Positions 12,377 through 27,322 of a DNA stretch of 64,000 bases are shown here, in pieces. Under the pieces are notes generated by a model that had not been told where the DNA came from, made no database searches, and saw only the letters and a list, made by a program, of their open reading frames with translations. This DNA comes from CBDHFQ01 sp965262565 (GTDB lineage: Bacteria; Bacteroidota; Bacteroidia; J057): contig CBDHFQ010000038.1 of NCBI GenBank assembly GCA_965262565.1, positions 289,164 to 353,163 of the forward strand, given 5' to 3'. The position numbers and the translations under genes are program-made. Position 1 is the first letter of the stretch; every line of letters starts with the position of its first letter.

Positions 12377-13015
12377 AATACGGTAACAAATGTTGACATT
12401 GGAAGGAAATGAATTAACTTGATATCTGGAAATTCGCTATATAATAAAAAATCCTGAAAATCTCTTTTAATTCTATTTAACTGCTTGCGATATGAAAGTG
12501 AATGAGCACTAAGAATTTGATTGAATTCAATCATTGCACGAAAGGAATCAGAAGAGGTTTCAAGTGACACTCGAGCGCTCCTCAGTATAAAGATTGGAGA
12601 AATTTACATTTCGTGTCATGGAAGGTAATAACTTGAACAGCAGGATTCATCATTTAATTAAAAAATGGCCTAATTTTCCAGAAAAATAGAAGACATTGAT
12701 GATTTTTTTAAATAAAAAAAAACTCAGTCATGAAATAGAGTCATAAACTTGTCCACCGGTCATGACCAACAGGTCTGGAATATATTTCAAAGACTAAACC
12801 AAAGACTTAACCCAAGACAATAAAAGACTTGAGAAAAACCATCGGTTACTTTCTATCTTATTTTATTTTAATTTTCCCCTTCACTTTTCTAGGCCGAAAT
12901 CCTTCTAGCCAACTCTTTCTCTGTACTCTTCATTTCATTTCTCCCTTAAAACAGTTAAAAGCTCTGTTAATTACCACCACCACCGGTCTGGAATGCGACA
13001 GAAAGAGTCAAAATA
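12377..13015. other. Non-coding, nothing recognised
   Basis: Short open frames on both strands without motifs. No element ends are visible. Confidence 0.45.
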
Positions 13016-13232
13016 GCTCAACAGTGAGAGTCAAATTGACTCAACATTGAGAGTCAAATTGATTCAACATTGAGAGTCAAATTGACTCAACATTGAGAGC
13101 CAAATTGAATCAACATTGAGAGCCAAATTGAATCAACATTGAGAGATCAAATTGACTCAACATTGAGAGTCAAACTGACTCAACATTGAGAGTCAAATTG
13201 ACTCAACGTTGAGAGTCAAATTGACTCAAATA
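13016..13232. repeat. 24-bp minisatellite with internal dyad
   Basis: About nine head-to-tail units of AACATTGAGAGTCAAATTGACTC type. The arms GAGTCAA and TTGACTC are reverse complements, so each unit can form a small hairpin. Units are much more alike than in the 10.13-kb minisatellite, which suggests recent expansion. Confidence 0.9.
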
Positions 13233-13261
13233 TTCTCCAGTTACCTACTTTGCCGGGTCGA

Positions 13262-13394
13262 ATAAGAAGGGACGATGGAAAAAATCTCCTATGAGTGCTG
13301 CGTCTGTGAGTCTGTGGACGATAGGAGCCTATCTTACCCAGGTTATGTCCCGATAATGGACGGAAAATATAATTCAGGTCATTAAAGGGTTGAA
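13262..13394 (-). mobile_element. MITE-A, truncated
   Basis: Keeps the core on the minus strand (plus strand reads GAGTCTGTGGACGATAGGAG) and the CCCTTTA end (ATTAAAGGG at 13381). The other terminus is missing where the 24-bp minisatellite begins. The next TIR element starts exactly at its edge. Confidence 0.7.
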
Positions 13395-14632
<1,238 letters not shown>

Positions 14633-14885
14633 AAGGTTATTATTATTTTGTACCTGTAGTTTATGACTGTATAATTATTTCATTCATGGCCTACTTAATA
14701 TACACTGCCGGATATGTTGCAGCAAGAGGTTTTTGCTAAGAGGTAGCTTTGTTTCAGTTTGAAAATCCCTATTATTTTAAACGCAGTTGCGTATCCTGCC
14801 TACAAGTTGAATCGCCTTAAGTTCAGCTGGATTTTGTTTATCTCAGTCTTTATTTAAAAAAAGTTTCAGTAAAAAATAACAAACA

Positions 14886-15612
14886 ATGGTGAATAAATAC
14901 TGCTTGAAATATTGCAAGTCTGAAGCCAGTGGATTCGCGTTTCCCAGACAAGAAAAGTTTCCTGATTTGAGTAAGAAATGGAGAGAATTTGTGAATGATC
15001 CTGATTTCAAGCCTTCTGTTCGTTCCCGGATTTGTATTGAGCACTTTGATGGAAAGTGTGTAAAAACTGGAAAACGGAATCACTCAATTTGGGACAAATT
15101 GCCGATTCCAACAATTCACACCAATGTGGAAACAAAAACTGCTAAACAAGATTTCTCGTTAACTGTTCCAAAGGCTCTTCATAAACATCCACGAAAAAGA
15201 ATTTTTCAAGAAGATGAGATTTCGAGGTTTCTTGAGGAAGATTCGATTGAAAATTTTGCTGCACTGACTGAAAAGACTGTTTTCCAGGAATTACATTTGT
15301 GCAAAAAGAAAAAAGTGTCGTCATGTTTCGCCTTGAAACATAACTATAGTCGGACACCCCTGTAGTTAAAGAATCCATTTCGATTGACAAACATCTTCAT
15401 GTTTCTCTGAGTTACTGCGGTTTTCATGTTCCCCTGCCCGACTGGTTTCGTGCGGTTCATGATTGTAAATTATCGAAAAAGAGTGTTTTCGAGAACTTTC
15501 TACTGTACATCAGACCTAGAAGCGAATAAATGAACCCAATTTTGAAAGAAATCAACGAGATGCAACTGTACAAAGCTAAAGGCAGTCCTCAGTTTTCATT
15601 CCAGATGATAAG
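14886..15612 (+). pseudogene. P-type transposase exon 1, THAP domain
   Basis: The first 80 residues form a THAP zinc-finger, the sequence-specific DNA-binding domain of P and THAP9 transposases. It opens MVNKYCLKYCKSEAS with a C-x4-C pair, followed by F-PRQ, KKWREFV, ICIEHFDGKC (C and H ligands of the C2CH finger) and LPIPTIHT as the AVPT-like end. The frame stops at 15363 (SRTPL then stop). A one-base shift in the run of C at about 15358 restores TPVVKESISIDKHLHVSL and CGFHVPLPDWFRAVHDC. A further in-frame stop occurs at about 15528. The exon ends at AGATGATAAG with donor GTATGT at 15613. Start chosen as the first ATG giving the THAP N-terminus. Confidence 0.85.
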
Positions 15613-16424
15613 GTATGTATTTCTTACTACTCAAAAATCTGATCTTTCCTTTTGGTTGCAATTTTTAGGGAGAAATCTTTTTCAGGGCAAACACTGCTTT
15701 CGATAAATCCTATTTTTTCATTGCTGAGGAAATATTACTGAATATAATTTTCATTTATTTAGGATTCATTGATGTTCAAAAGCCTTTTGTAGGTTTCTTT
15801 AAGTAAGATACTTGACATGAGCTATCTGAAGTTACCATTATGTCAAACACTGAATTGAACAGATTGAGAAAAAAAAAAAAACTCTATTGCAATGATTCAG
15901 TTTCATCAGTGCTATTAGATAAAAAATAATATCTTCAAAGGCTTTTAAATTTCTTTGATGGCAAATTAAAAATTCGTTTACATTCAGCTATGCACTTCTT
16001 AATAAACAATTAGCTAGTGACCTTTTTGGATTTGAAACATTTTTTAGATTTAAAAAAATATTGCAGCTCTTACATCTTACAATGAATTTATTATAAGAAA
16101 ATGACATCTATACATTAGCATTTTTAGGCCAGGTAATAAAAGGTTGCTTCATGCGTAATGTAATAAGCTTACAAGAAAGTTATTGTAAAAGAAGCAAGCA
16201 TTTATTAAATATAAAAAAATATTCAAAATTCAATTGCTTATTAAAAAGAGCATTACTAAATGCACTAATATCAATCGGTACACCTATACTTTTTATCAAT
16301 CATGTACATTAAGTAGGCTATGACTTCCATTATATTTGATACAGGTTGGATTGGGATAAAAATATTTCACTATTCCCTAAGCTAGAATTGTCTGAAAAAT
16401 AATGTTCGTTTTCATTGTTTCCAG
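15613..16424 (+). other. Intron of P-type transposase
   Basis: GT at 15613 (GTATGTATTTC) and AG at 16423-16424 after the pyrimidine-rich TTCATTGTTTCCAG. Joining gives ATGATAAG+GTATGCTC, which reads through as MIRYALL, matching the homologous uninterrupted stretch in copy 2 (YALLLRYTSAQCYKL). The intron is AT-rich with no open frame. Confidence 0.75.
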
Positions 16425-17660
16425 GTATGCTCTCCTACTTCGGTACACTTCCGCTCAATCCTATAAGTTGTTACTAGAGCAGCTTCCGTTACCTTCTTTC
16501 AGTTTGCTTAAGAAATTGACATCAGGAAGTGTCGACTCCCTGAAGTGTGCTGAAAAACTTAGATAGGTAGGAAGCATATCCGATGATATCACATTAATTG
16601 TTGATGAAATGTACATCAAGAAATGTTCCCAATATCATGGTGGTGAATATTATGGCGAAAACTCTGATGGTGTACTATACTCTGGGATTGTGGTTTTCAT
16701 GATTATCGGCCTCCAACAGTCAGTTCCCGTCACTGTGAAAACTTGCCCAGAAACAGCAAATTATTGTTGGCAATTGGCTACCCAAAGAAATGGACAACTG
16801 CATAACGAAGTCGAGCAAATATGGTTTCAAGGTTCGCGCTCTGGTTGCTGATAATCACTCTTCAAATGTGAAGGCCTTTTCGAATTTGTTAAGTTCCTTT
16901 AATGGAGAGCAGATCTTCATTAATCATCCAGCCTATGACAACCAGTTGAAAACCTATCTTTTCTATGATATGGTTCACATCATCAGTAATGTACGGAACA
17001 ACTTACTCAATTCGAAAAAAGTTGTCTTTCCTGCCTTTAACTTTGATCAACTGAGAGACAAAATCTTTGTTCCAAGTGGATATATACAATGGAGTCTCTT
17101 TCATCGTCTTCACGAAGACGACACAAAGCTAGGTGTGCACCTTAGGAAAGCTCACAAGATAAATCCTAATGTACTTCTCCCAGGCCAAAACAAACAAGAC
17201 GTTTCCCGTGCGCTGGCCATATTCCATGAGACATCTAGCGCAGCGATCAAAAGCTATTTCCCACACAGGCAAGATGCTGTCCAATTTCTAAATTTGATGC
17301 ACAAGGTTTTCCTTGTTTGCAACTCCAAAACCAGAGCACACGGGTCAAATTCTCTAGGAGATGCAGCGAAGACAGGAGACAATAGAGTTTGTTTTATACG
17401 AGCCGTCGCCGATTGGATTGAAGAGTGGAACTTGTGCCCCAATTTCACCCTAAGTGTCCAAACAGGCAAAGCCATTGTTGTGACTTTGAGAGCACTGGCC
17501 AGTCTCATTGAAGATCTCTTGCAGGAAGGTTACAATTTTGTTCTGACTGCTCGATTTCAGAGCGATCCTTTGGAATAGCGACAAACATTTTTTTTCAATA
17601 ATAGACGTTTACAGAGGACTGCAGAAACAGAATGTTGAAAGTTTCAAGCAGAGCCAACGG
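16425..17660 (+). pseudogene. P-type transposase exon 2, catalytic region, C-terminus missing
   Basis: Continues from the intron as YALLLRYTSAQSYKLLL. An in-frame stop follows at about 16564, then DDITLIVDEMYIKKC, where the Asp of VDEM is the likely first catalytic residue of the RNase H-like domain. A frameshift near 16775-16835 leads into the long frame 16790-17575, with LVADNHSSNVKAF (second catalytic Asp). This is followed by the GTP-binding/insertion-type region and FVLTARFQSDPLE, normally the segment just before the third acidic residue and the C-terminal domain. The frame stops there, and no LTxxES...YISGYI C-terminal block follows before the TIR. The protein is therefore inactive as read. 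Confidence 0.82.
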
Positions 17661-18035
17661 AAGAAGAAACTTAGAGAAGGATATTGAATTTCATTTGAGC
17701 ACATACACGTTTGACTCCTGCATGATCATTAATCTTTTTGGAGTACCATACAAAGAATAGATTCATATAATTTCTTGTAGATAATCTTGAATGTAATCTT
17801 TTTTTTTGTTTGGTCTTACAATTTTCATCAGTGTTCAATGTAGTAGAATAGGGTGGAAAGAAAAGAAACATTTCATTAAAATTTTTTTTATTTCTCCCTC
17901 CTTTTTTGCATACTTTTTTAGGTTACCGCAAAATCTACGATAATCTTTGTTATCAGAGTTTTCATTAGGTATCTTGTTCAAAAAAGTATGACCTTTAATT
18001 AATGAAACCATACGCAAAGCTAAGAGGCTAATCAA

Positions 18036-18094
18036 CCTCTTAGCAATAGCCTCTTGCTGCAGCATGTCCGGCCGTGTATATTAAGTAGGCCATG
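18036..18094. repeat. Right TIR of P element copy 1
   Basis: Reverse complement of 14685-14743, ending GGCCATG. Differences are a few substitutions, for example ACACGGCCGGACATG against ACACTGCCGGATATG. Confidence 0.9.
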
Positions 18095-18101
18095 TTTCAT
18101 T

Positions 18102-18567
18102 GTAGATCATTATCAATTTAATGGATTTATAGAGAGCTTTGAATCATATTTCAAAATGAAACGAAGGGGAAGGAATTTAGGAAACACGTAAAATTAATTT
18201 TTGTACACTTATAATAATACCTTCATGTTTATTATAAAAGTATGATAGTAATAATATTGGAGTATATTATTATATTAGTGGAATCACACAAATATTTAAA
18301 TTTATTTGTATATACTGAATTTGCAGAATTTACTTTCTTCTGTTGATGATACGAAAATTGTCCTCTGATGCTCTATGAATACTATGAATTTTAAAAGATG
18401 ACAATGTCTGAGACCTTACGTCTCAAAATATATAGGATTTCGATTCCAGCAACATTCCAACATGCCCCGAACATGTATCTGCACTTTTGCAAATGTATTT
18501 GATATTATCATTATGGTTGAGCTTTAGTATTATTGAAGCGGTCAGTGTTACCTGATCTTCTCAAGAA
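18102..18567. other. Non-coding, nothing recognised
   Basis: AT-rich spacer between the P element and the Helitron. No motif seen. Confidence 0.5.
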
Positions 18568-19027
18568 TCTATATACTTATAAAACTCTGATCACCTTGAT
18601 TGTATGTTTGTTTGGTTGTTTGTTTGTTTGTTTGAGACCGTGCGTAAGAATCCTGGATACGGAATGGCTGCCCTAATTTCTAATAATTTACTCAATTTAA
18701 TCTCGGGCTCAGTAATGCTTTTAAGAAGTAGCTAGCTAATAATTATTAATTATCATTATACCATACAGGATATTTAATTTTCTTGGATAAAATTTATTTA
18801 ATTTACTTTTTTCTTTTATTTAATTGAATTATTATTATTTTTTTTATTGACTTTTTTTCTTCTTTTATTTATTTTTCTTGGTTGTTTCTTGGATACGGAA
18901 TAATTCAAGTTGCACAAAAAATGTTATTAAAAAGGCGTTAACCTAATAAAAATTTCATTAACCTATTTAGGTACTAGAAATTCAAAATTTAGACTTAATT
19001 TGACCCAACGGGTCACGGGTGGTCTAG
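18568..19027 (+). mobile_element. Non-autonomous Helitron (460 bp)
   Basis: Starts TCTATATACTTATAAAACTC directly after an A and ends CTAG directly before a T, the expected A|TC...CTRR|T insertion signature. Nine bases before the end is the hairpin TGACCC-AAC-GGGTCA (19001-19015), the expected subterminal stem. It has no terminal inverted repeats and no Rep/helicase coding. The subterminal block (GGATACGGAATAATTCAAG to GACTTAATTTGACCC) recurs in the 31.2-kb and 44.3-kb copies. Confidence 0.85.
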
Positions 19028-19748
19028 TAGCTTATAAATGGTAATGGTGTTTGACGGACTATTTCTATGACTTCCAAGATGGAAATTTGGTTGTCGACTG
19101 GTAACTTAAAAGGGGGATTCCTGTAATGATGTTTGGTTTTCTTCTACAGTTTCGTACAAAGAAAGATCGTTCTAAGTAAGATCAAGTGGCATATTCTAAC
19201 AAATTGCTAGCTTAAATTAACCCTCTGATACAAGGGCTGTTTTTGCAGAGTAGTCTGATTTTGTAAACTGCTTTTTCATGTCCATGCTAGAATGAATTAT
19301 GAATATGTATTTCTGTGTGTATTGTTAATATGTTGCAACCTCAGAAGAATAAAATCTTTTCTATTCAGCTTAGAGAGATAGAATTAATTTTCTATTGGTA
19401 AAGCGGCCGGTAGACAAATCTCAAGCAATTTCGTTATACATTGTCTACTCTGCTTATAATATTGCTTTTTCTGAAATATTGTCAATAATTGAGTATAGGG
19501 AAGACTATGAGAAATATTAATGGAGAAAATAGAGAAACCAATTAAGTTTCCACTAATAAATTAGTTATTCCTGCTTCTTATCTCAAAATGTATAATCTGA
19601 TACAAATAAAATTCTTTATATAAATAAAATCTCCTCAAATTCTTAAATTTTCCCGATTCCAAATTTTTGACATGGCAGCTAGATTTCCAGTTATGTTCTT
19701 CAATCCTCTCTATGTTTAAATTAGATCTGTAGTGATCATTTCCAAGAG
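19028..19748. other. Non-coding, nothing recognised
   Basis: No open frame with motifs and no element termini were seen. Confidence 0.5.
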
Positions 19749-19915
19749 TTTAGCCCTTTTCTTCCTAGCGTACCCATATGGTACCGTTTAGCAAAAATTT
19801 TAATTTAAGAATGGATAATCATAAAAATTTTCTAAGAGTCGGTAGACGAAAAGAGCCTATCTTAGGATATGTCCAGAAAAACGATGAAAAAATAATTCAG
19901 GATGAAAAGGGTTAA
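19749..19915 (-). mobile_element. MITE-A with internal deletion
   Basis: The right side is intact to AAAAGGGTTAA. The core is shortened: the CGCGACGCTCATAGG segment between GACTCATAG and the arm is missing. The arm carries the TACCCATATGGTACC palindrome. Confidence 0.7.
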
Positions 19916-20104
19916 AGAAAATGAGATTTACAAATTTGTTTCATCAAAGAATTTTTCTATCAGAAATTGCTTTACTTTGGTCTGCTCCATGATCTGTAAT
20001 GAAGAAAATACTGACAACTTATAACCTAACACAAAACATATTTCTATGAATGATTTGATAGAAACAATTCAATGAAAAGAGTTCATTTAATATAAACAAA
20101 TGAA

Positions 20105-20298
20105 TTAACCCTTCAAAGAACCCTTCAAAGCCCAAATTCTCTTTTCCATTGACATAAGAGATATAATCTAAGACATGCTGCTATCGTCTACCGACTCATA
20201 GATGCTGTGCTCATAGGAATTTGTTCAATTATCCCTATTTCAAAATCGAAGTTTTGCCAAATGTTCCTTGAGAATGACGATGGGACTTAAAGGGTCAA
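20105..20298 (+). mobile_element. MITE-A, near-complete
   Basis: TTAACCCTTCAAAG is followed by a duplicated AACCCTTCAAAG at the left end, then a diverged core (TCTACCGACTCATAG) and TTAAAGGGTCAA at the right, where the last TTAA is mutated. Confidence 0.7.
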
Positions 20299-20686
20299 TT
20301 AAAAGAAATAAAAAGTACAACATCATCATCATTTTAAAAAAATTGGTGGCGCCAAAGCAACAGGATTTGCTTTACATAATGCAAATATGAATTTTAATTA
20401 ATAAAGAATGGATTCACTTATCACAATAAATTGTGTAGAAATTTTTGATGAAATTTATTATGTTCGATAGAGTAATTATGAAAGTATAGCACTTGCATTA
20501 TTTTTGAAAAATAAATTGCTTCACTATATCCATTCGTCAGTAAAACTATGAATATGAATTTTAATAGCTAAAAAATTTATAATTGTTAAGACAATTCGCG
20601 TTCTACAGCAAAGATGTAAATAAAATAAAATCGCTTTACAGTACCATTTACAGCTTGTCTGATGACCGAGAGGGAGTGGAATAGGT
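20299..20686. other. Non-coding, nothing recognised
   Basis: AT-rich. It would be the 3' untranslated side if the minus-strand exon at 20687 is real. Confidence 0.4.
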
Positions 20687-20905
20687 CTAATTCCGCTTAA
20701 TTGTCTTTAAACACTCAAAGAGCAATAGGAAGACCAGCAATAATGGTGCTAAGAGTGCTGCAATGGCACTCGGAAGAAGCCCTCTGGTTGCCCAACTACC
20801 CGGCCAATGAATCGTTAAGAAGATTTTACTGCCGTCACCAGATGCAGTGAGTCGTAAAACTGCTTTTTTTGGACAAGAAATTGGATGGAACTTTCTGGGG
20901 GAGTA
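20687..20905 (-). CDS. Candidate terminal exon of a membrane protein, unrecognised
   Basis: On the minus strand a splice acceptor (CTACTTTTCCAG) precedes a 72-codon phase-0 frame that starts YSPRKFHPISCPKKAVL and stops at 20687-20689. Near the C-terminus is a strong hydrophobic segment (LLPSAIAALLAPLLLVFLLLF) followed by the basic tail ECLKTIKRN, as in a single-pass protein with a short cytosolic tail. Before it lies a polar stretch with LRLTASGDGSKIFLTIHW that looks like part of an extracellular fold. GC content is far above the flanks and codon use is not the A/T extreme. An ATG at 20930 would extend the frame by nine codons if it is not spliced. I do not recognise the family and found no upstream exon. 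Confidence 0.42.
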   Translation of the reverse strand, partial: YSPRKFHPISCPKKAVLRLTASGDGSKIFLTIHWPGSWATRGLLPSAIAALLAPLLLVFLLLFECLKTIKRN

Positions 20906-22289
20906 CTGGAAAAGTAGTCTCGGATGATTCATGTTTATTTATATATCATTGATCATTGCAGAAAATATAATAAACCGCTAAAATGTTTTAAATGATTGAT
21001 TCCACACACATATATATTCTCAAAAGTATATTCCCAAAGACCTCTTGCAATCTGCCTTTAACTATGATTCGTCGATGGGCTAGAGCACCTACTGTTGAAA
21101 CAAAAGGCGTTGAAATTAATTACGGTGACATTCAAATGCAAGTGATGGAATGATCAATTAATTTAACATCTCTTAATAAAATTCTCCTGTCAGATTTCCA
21201 TCATAAAAGAAGTGTCCAATACTTTTCCCGTAATGCACAGACAAGCCTAACCAGCCAGCTTCTCTCTTTCTATGCTTTTTCGAACACTTTTCAGTGGTTG
21301 ATTATCACTCCAAAACCTAAAATTTTGAGGATTCACTCTTCCGTTCATAGAAAATGATTCCTAATCGGAAACTACCAACCTTTCTGTAAACTTTTAATCT
21401 TTCGAAATAATCCAAATGCAAAACGCTCTCCTCCAGCCATTGAGGTAATTGGCCTCATTGCGCCTCACAGAGATTTTAGGATTCTCAGTAGTAATCGCCT
21501 GATGGACAATCGTGATGTTGTTTGTTCTTTGAGTAAATTTTCGCCCCGAGTTGCCTTTGTTTCGGTTGATAATATTCCACGGTAACTGAATTTTCATAAA
21601 CAACGATACGCTGTCTGCATATGGGCAAGTTTCTTTCAGAGAAATATGCATTAAAAGCTCTTCTAACTTGTTCACAGTTTTCGGTTGTTTCATATTCTAA
21701 TGCGCTAACAATTCTTTGCTCTTCAGTAGGCTGCATTTTAGGGGTCTTCAAAGGGTGAAATTATGAAGCAAGTAACTTCTCAGAGGGTTTAGATATTTGT
21801 TGGAATGTAGGATGCATTTTTGTGAAATACTTTTACCAGTATGTTTTGATAAATAAAGAGCACCAGCGTTGATTTTCAAAACTTTACTTTGAACAAATAG
21901 TTTTTCTACCCCTTTCAGAAAATCGATCACTGTGAATTGGTTATTCAGTCGATTTTCAGAAAGTTTGATTTATTCGATTAGAAAAATTACTAAATTGTAA
22001 AAAAATGTTAATTTAAATCCGAAATATAATCAATTAAAAATTCGGTACATTTTTGTAGGACATCCTGTATATTAGTAAAATGCTAATAATAATAGTATAC
22101 ATGTCAGCACAAATAAATGATTCGCTTTTTCTGTGCTTTTTCCCAAATGTGCATCCACTTTGCGTAATCCAGTCAGTCAACTTTGTAATTTTATGCCATG
22201 AAGTACTTTGTGGTAGACAACAGTTACTCTGCTTCACGATTTTTAGAAGCGATGAATCTTGTTGATACACAAACATTTCTTTGTGTGTT
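20906..22289. other. Non-coding; overlapping minus-strand frames at 21394-21751
   Basis: Two minus-strand frames at 21394-21693 and 21485-21751 overlap in different phases in a patch of moderate GC. The second reads RIVSALEYETTENCEQVRRAF, which is protein-like but matches no family I recognise. It may be a decayed coding segment. The rest is featureless. Confidence 0.35.
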
Positions 22290-24397
<2,108 letters not shown>

Positions 24398-24585
24398 TTA
24401 ACCCTTTATGGACCGAATTCTTTTTTTCGTCGTTTTTCGGGACATAACCTAAGATAGGCTCTTTTCGTCTACCGACTCATAGGCGCGACGCTCATAGGAA
24501 ATTTTTTTGATGATCCCTTCTTAAAATAGATTTGAAATTTTGGTGAAAGGGGCCACCAGTGTCCTCCTGGGCGTTAAAGGGTTAA
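24398..24585 (+). mobile_element. MITE-A, complete copy
   Basis: TTAA at both ends, full core and the GGCCACCAGTGTCCTCC arm. It differs from the next copy by only a few bases over about 188 bp. Confidence 0.9.
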
Positions 24586-24610
24586 TGTAATTTGAAAATT
24601 TTAATTTTCA

Positions 24611-24798
24611 TTAACCCTTTATGGACAGAATTCTTTTTTTCGTCGTTTTTCGGGACATAACCAAAGATAGGCTCTTTTCGTCTACCGACTCATAGGCGCG
24701 ACGCTCATAGGAATTTTTTTTGATGATCCCTTCTTAAAATAGATTTGAAATTTTGGTGAAAGGGGCCACCAGTGTCCTCCTGGGCGTTAAAGGGTTAA
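24611..24798 (+). mobile_element. MITE-A, complete copy, near-identical twin
   Basis: Differs from 24398-24585 by a handful of substitutions and one base in a T run. It lies 25 bases downstream in the same orientation. Confidence 0.9.
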
Positions 24799-24799
24799 A

Positions 24800-24928
24800 A
24801 ATAATAAGAGATAATCGAAAAGATTTGATATGAGTGCGGCATCTACGAGTCGGTAGACAATAAAACCCTATCTTAGTTAATAATCTTAAATATTGAACGG
24901 AGAACAGAATTCTGACTTTAATGGTTGA
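24800..24928 (-). mobile_element. MITE-A, truncated and diverged
   Basis: Abuts the preceding copy in opposite orientation. It keeps ACGAGTCGGTAGAC and CCTATCTTAG, and the terminal AAAGGG end has decayed to TTAATGGTTGAGG. Confidence 0.6.
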
Positions 24929-25202
24929 GGCGAGTTATTGAACAGCATTTACACAATAGTGCTTACTGTTAGAATTGCATACTTTACATTTATTCTAATA
25001 ATTATATATATTTCTTCTTTCAGCTCGACAAGGAAGAATAAGTGTGAAAAAAGAGTATGAATTTAAAAGACAATTTTACAAATAACTTTGTTGTGTTTTA
25101 TAGCATGTAAATATAAATACGAAAGATTTATTTCGAAATATATCTATTGCTTCGTCATTTTAATAACTTTCATTTTGTACTTGCTTCAATGATAGTTAAA
25201 GC

Positions 25203-26085
25203 TACTATGTATTTCATGGCCGCGTAACACTGTTTTTCGCTAATAACTGTTTAACGCAATGTCGGATCACTATGAAATTTTTACACAAATTTTTTAGACC
25301 CTGAAGTAATTTTTAGTTCACATACCATGTTTATTAATGCTCCAACAAAGGAGTTTACTCATCCAAATTTAGTGACTTTTAGCATTTCCCGTTCACGCAT
25401 TCGAATGAAGTTTTACTTCGTCTATAGCTTAACTCGTTTATGGACGAAATGTTTATGAATGAACTGATAGTAAAATACAAGGTTGCTACATGTCACTATA
25501 TATATATATATACAGTAACCATGTCATGTAATTGCATTGAGTTCTATTAATTGTAATATCAAATTCACAGTTCACAACAAGTAAGAGAGCTATATCCATA
25601 GATAATAATCGATTTTGAATACTATATCAACTAAAGATTTATATTGTTATTAGTGATATGTTGTACATTTTGCAGGACTTCAATTTGAATTTTATTTAAT
25701 TTTTTATCGTTAATACTGTCGTGTTCTGTAACCATTGTCCAATATCTCCGTCTCGATTATTGCGAAAACTTTGAGCTAGCGTGAAAGGAAACGATTGACA
25801 AATCAAAATGTAATATGTCTTGTTTTTAAAAATATTATCAAGTTCTTAGTAAACATTGGCAACCATCTTGTAGTATAGAAAGTGTTCCAATGAGATGTCA
25901 TGTCTTAGGAAAGCGTTATTTACAAGAGTAAACTCCTTCATGGAAGCATTAATAAACATGGTATGTGAACTGAAAATTACTTCATGGTTTAAAAAAAATT
26001 TGTGTAAAAATTTCATGGTGATCCGACATTGCGTTAAAGAGTTATTAGCGAAAAACAGTGTTACGCGGTCATGAAATACATAGTA
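25203..26085. mobile_element. TIR element (883 bp, arms about 155 bp)
   Basis: The left arm starts TACTATGTATTTCATGG and CGCGTAACACTGTTTTTCG. The right arm is its reverse complement, ending ATGAAATACATAGTA. The arms run inward to about 25357 and from about 25925 with modest divergence, for example AAACATGGTATGTGAACTGA. The interior has no open frame and holds an (AT)n run at 25497-25512. No duplication beyond TA can be fixed. Superfamily unassigned. Confidence 0.75.
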
Positions 26086-26299
26086 GTATCAAAGTTATAT
26101 TTAGTTTAAATAAAATATATTTGAATGAATACTACGTATATTCTATTATTTATTCATTTAGTAAAGGATACTGGCATTATTACTTATTAACTTTTGAAAC
26201 CGGTAACTTGGGTAATTTTACTTCATATATAGTAGTACATACGTGTCGAATTGTTCGAAAGCGTGTACCCAGATCACAGGCTAGACATAAAAAGGATAT

Positions 26300-26467
26300 T
26301 TTTTACAGAAGTAAAATCCTCTGTAACCATTTTATCAATGCGATATGTAATCCAAAAATTAGGTAGGGATATCAAAAGCATTGTGTTAAAATTTCCTGAT
26401 GATCAGACAATTAGTTTAAGAATTATTAATGAAAAACAGGGTAACGCGGCCAGTGAAATACATAGTA
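26300..26467. mobile_element. One-sided relative of the 25.2-kb TIR element
   Basis: Ends AAACAGGGTAACGCGGCC and GTGAAATACATAGTA (26467), matching the right arm of the neighbouring element with substitutions. The opposite end is not recognisable, so it is an old fragment. The open frame across it (26251-26511) is a by-product. Confidence 0.55.
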
Positions 26468-27322
26468 CGCAAAGAAAAATGAACGGTAAGATAGTAAAAT
26501 TATTAAAATAGTCCGAAATAGTTTTTTGAAGGAAAATTATTTCTCATTCAAAGCTGCTCACATGAAGAACATTCATAACAACCTGTTGACTTGCTATGAA
26601 TGATAAAATTATATTGAGTGCATTGTAGCAGATTGTGTTCGGTAGTAACATAGCCTCAAACAAGGAAGTTTGTGAATAAAACGAAGGATGAGCCCGTTGG
26701 GTCTCAAATCTTACTGACTCGAGTGAATCTTTTACGAACTCCTTAAAGGTACTCGCAGTTTAATGTTTCCGGTAACTTTGTTGTACTCAGAGTTTTCAGA
26801 TGCCTCATTTGCTGTCAGTTAGTAATGCGTCAGGAGAAGTTTTACATACTTTTGTTGAGTTTGCAATAATGTTTTAGTCTCAGAAAATGTTAAAATTAGT
26901 TCGGAAAGAGGGTTTTTATTTGGAATTTGTGCAGAAGTAAATCATTTTTTGGTGGATTTTCTATAAGTATTTCTATTGTTTTTTTAATAAAGTGCAAATA
27001 TCATTTTATATGCGCATCATCCAATGATATTTGCTTGTTAACGGAGGACGGTGTGTTAGTGTTAAGAATTAAATCAATTCGAAAAAATTAAATACATTTT
27101 CGAATCTCATTTTATATGATTTAAGACCAACTTACGTATGTTCTAGAGAATGCTACATAAATAGTGTGATAAAAATGTTTAATCATTACATTTTTATTAT
27201 GAGAAATTGACTTCGATTATAAGATATCCTAAAAACACAACGTTTAATATCCTTCAATATTTTGAATGGCTATTTTTGGCTGCACGAAGATGTTGAAATT
27301 CACAATTTAATTGGCAGGAGGC
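26468..27322. other. Non-coding, nothing recognised
   Basis: AT-rich sequence with short motif-free frames. Confidence 0.5.

Larger units (their letters stand above)
14685..18094 (+). mobile_element. P-superfamily DNA transposon, copy 1 (decayed)
   Basis: TIRs of about 59 bp with few mismatches: CATGGCCTACTTAATATACAC at the left, mirrored by GTGTATATTAAGTAGGCCATG ending at 18094. They continue inward through GCAGCAAGAGG and TTGCTAAGAGG. Flanks show an exact 7-bp duplication TTTCATT (14678-14684 and 18095-18101). The body carries a THAP domain, an 812-bp intron and transposase sequence, as in THAP9/P-element proteins. It is 3.4 kb long and non-autonomous because of frameshifts, stops and a missing transposase C-terminus. 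Confidence 0.93.
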
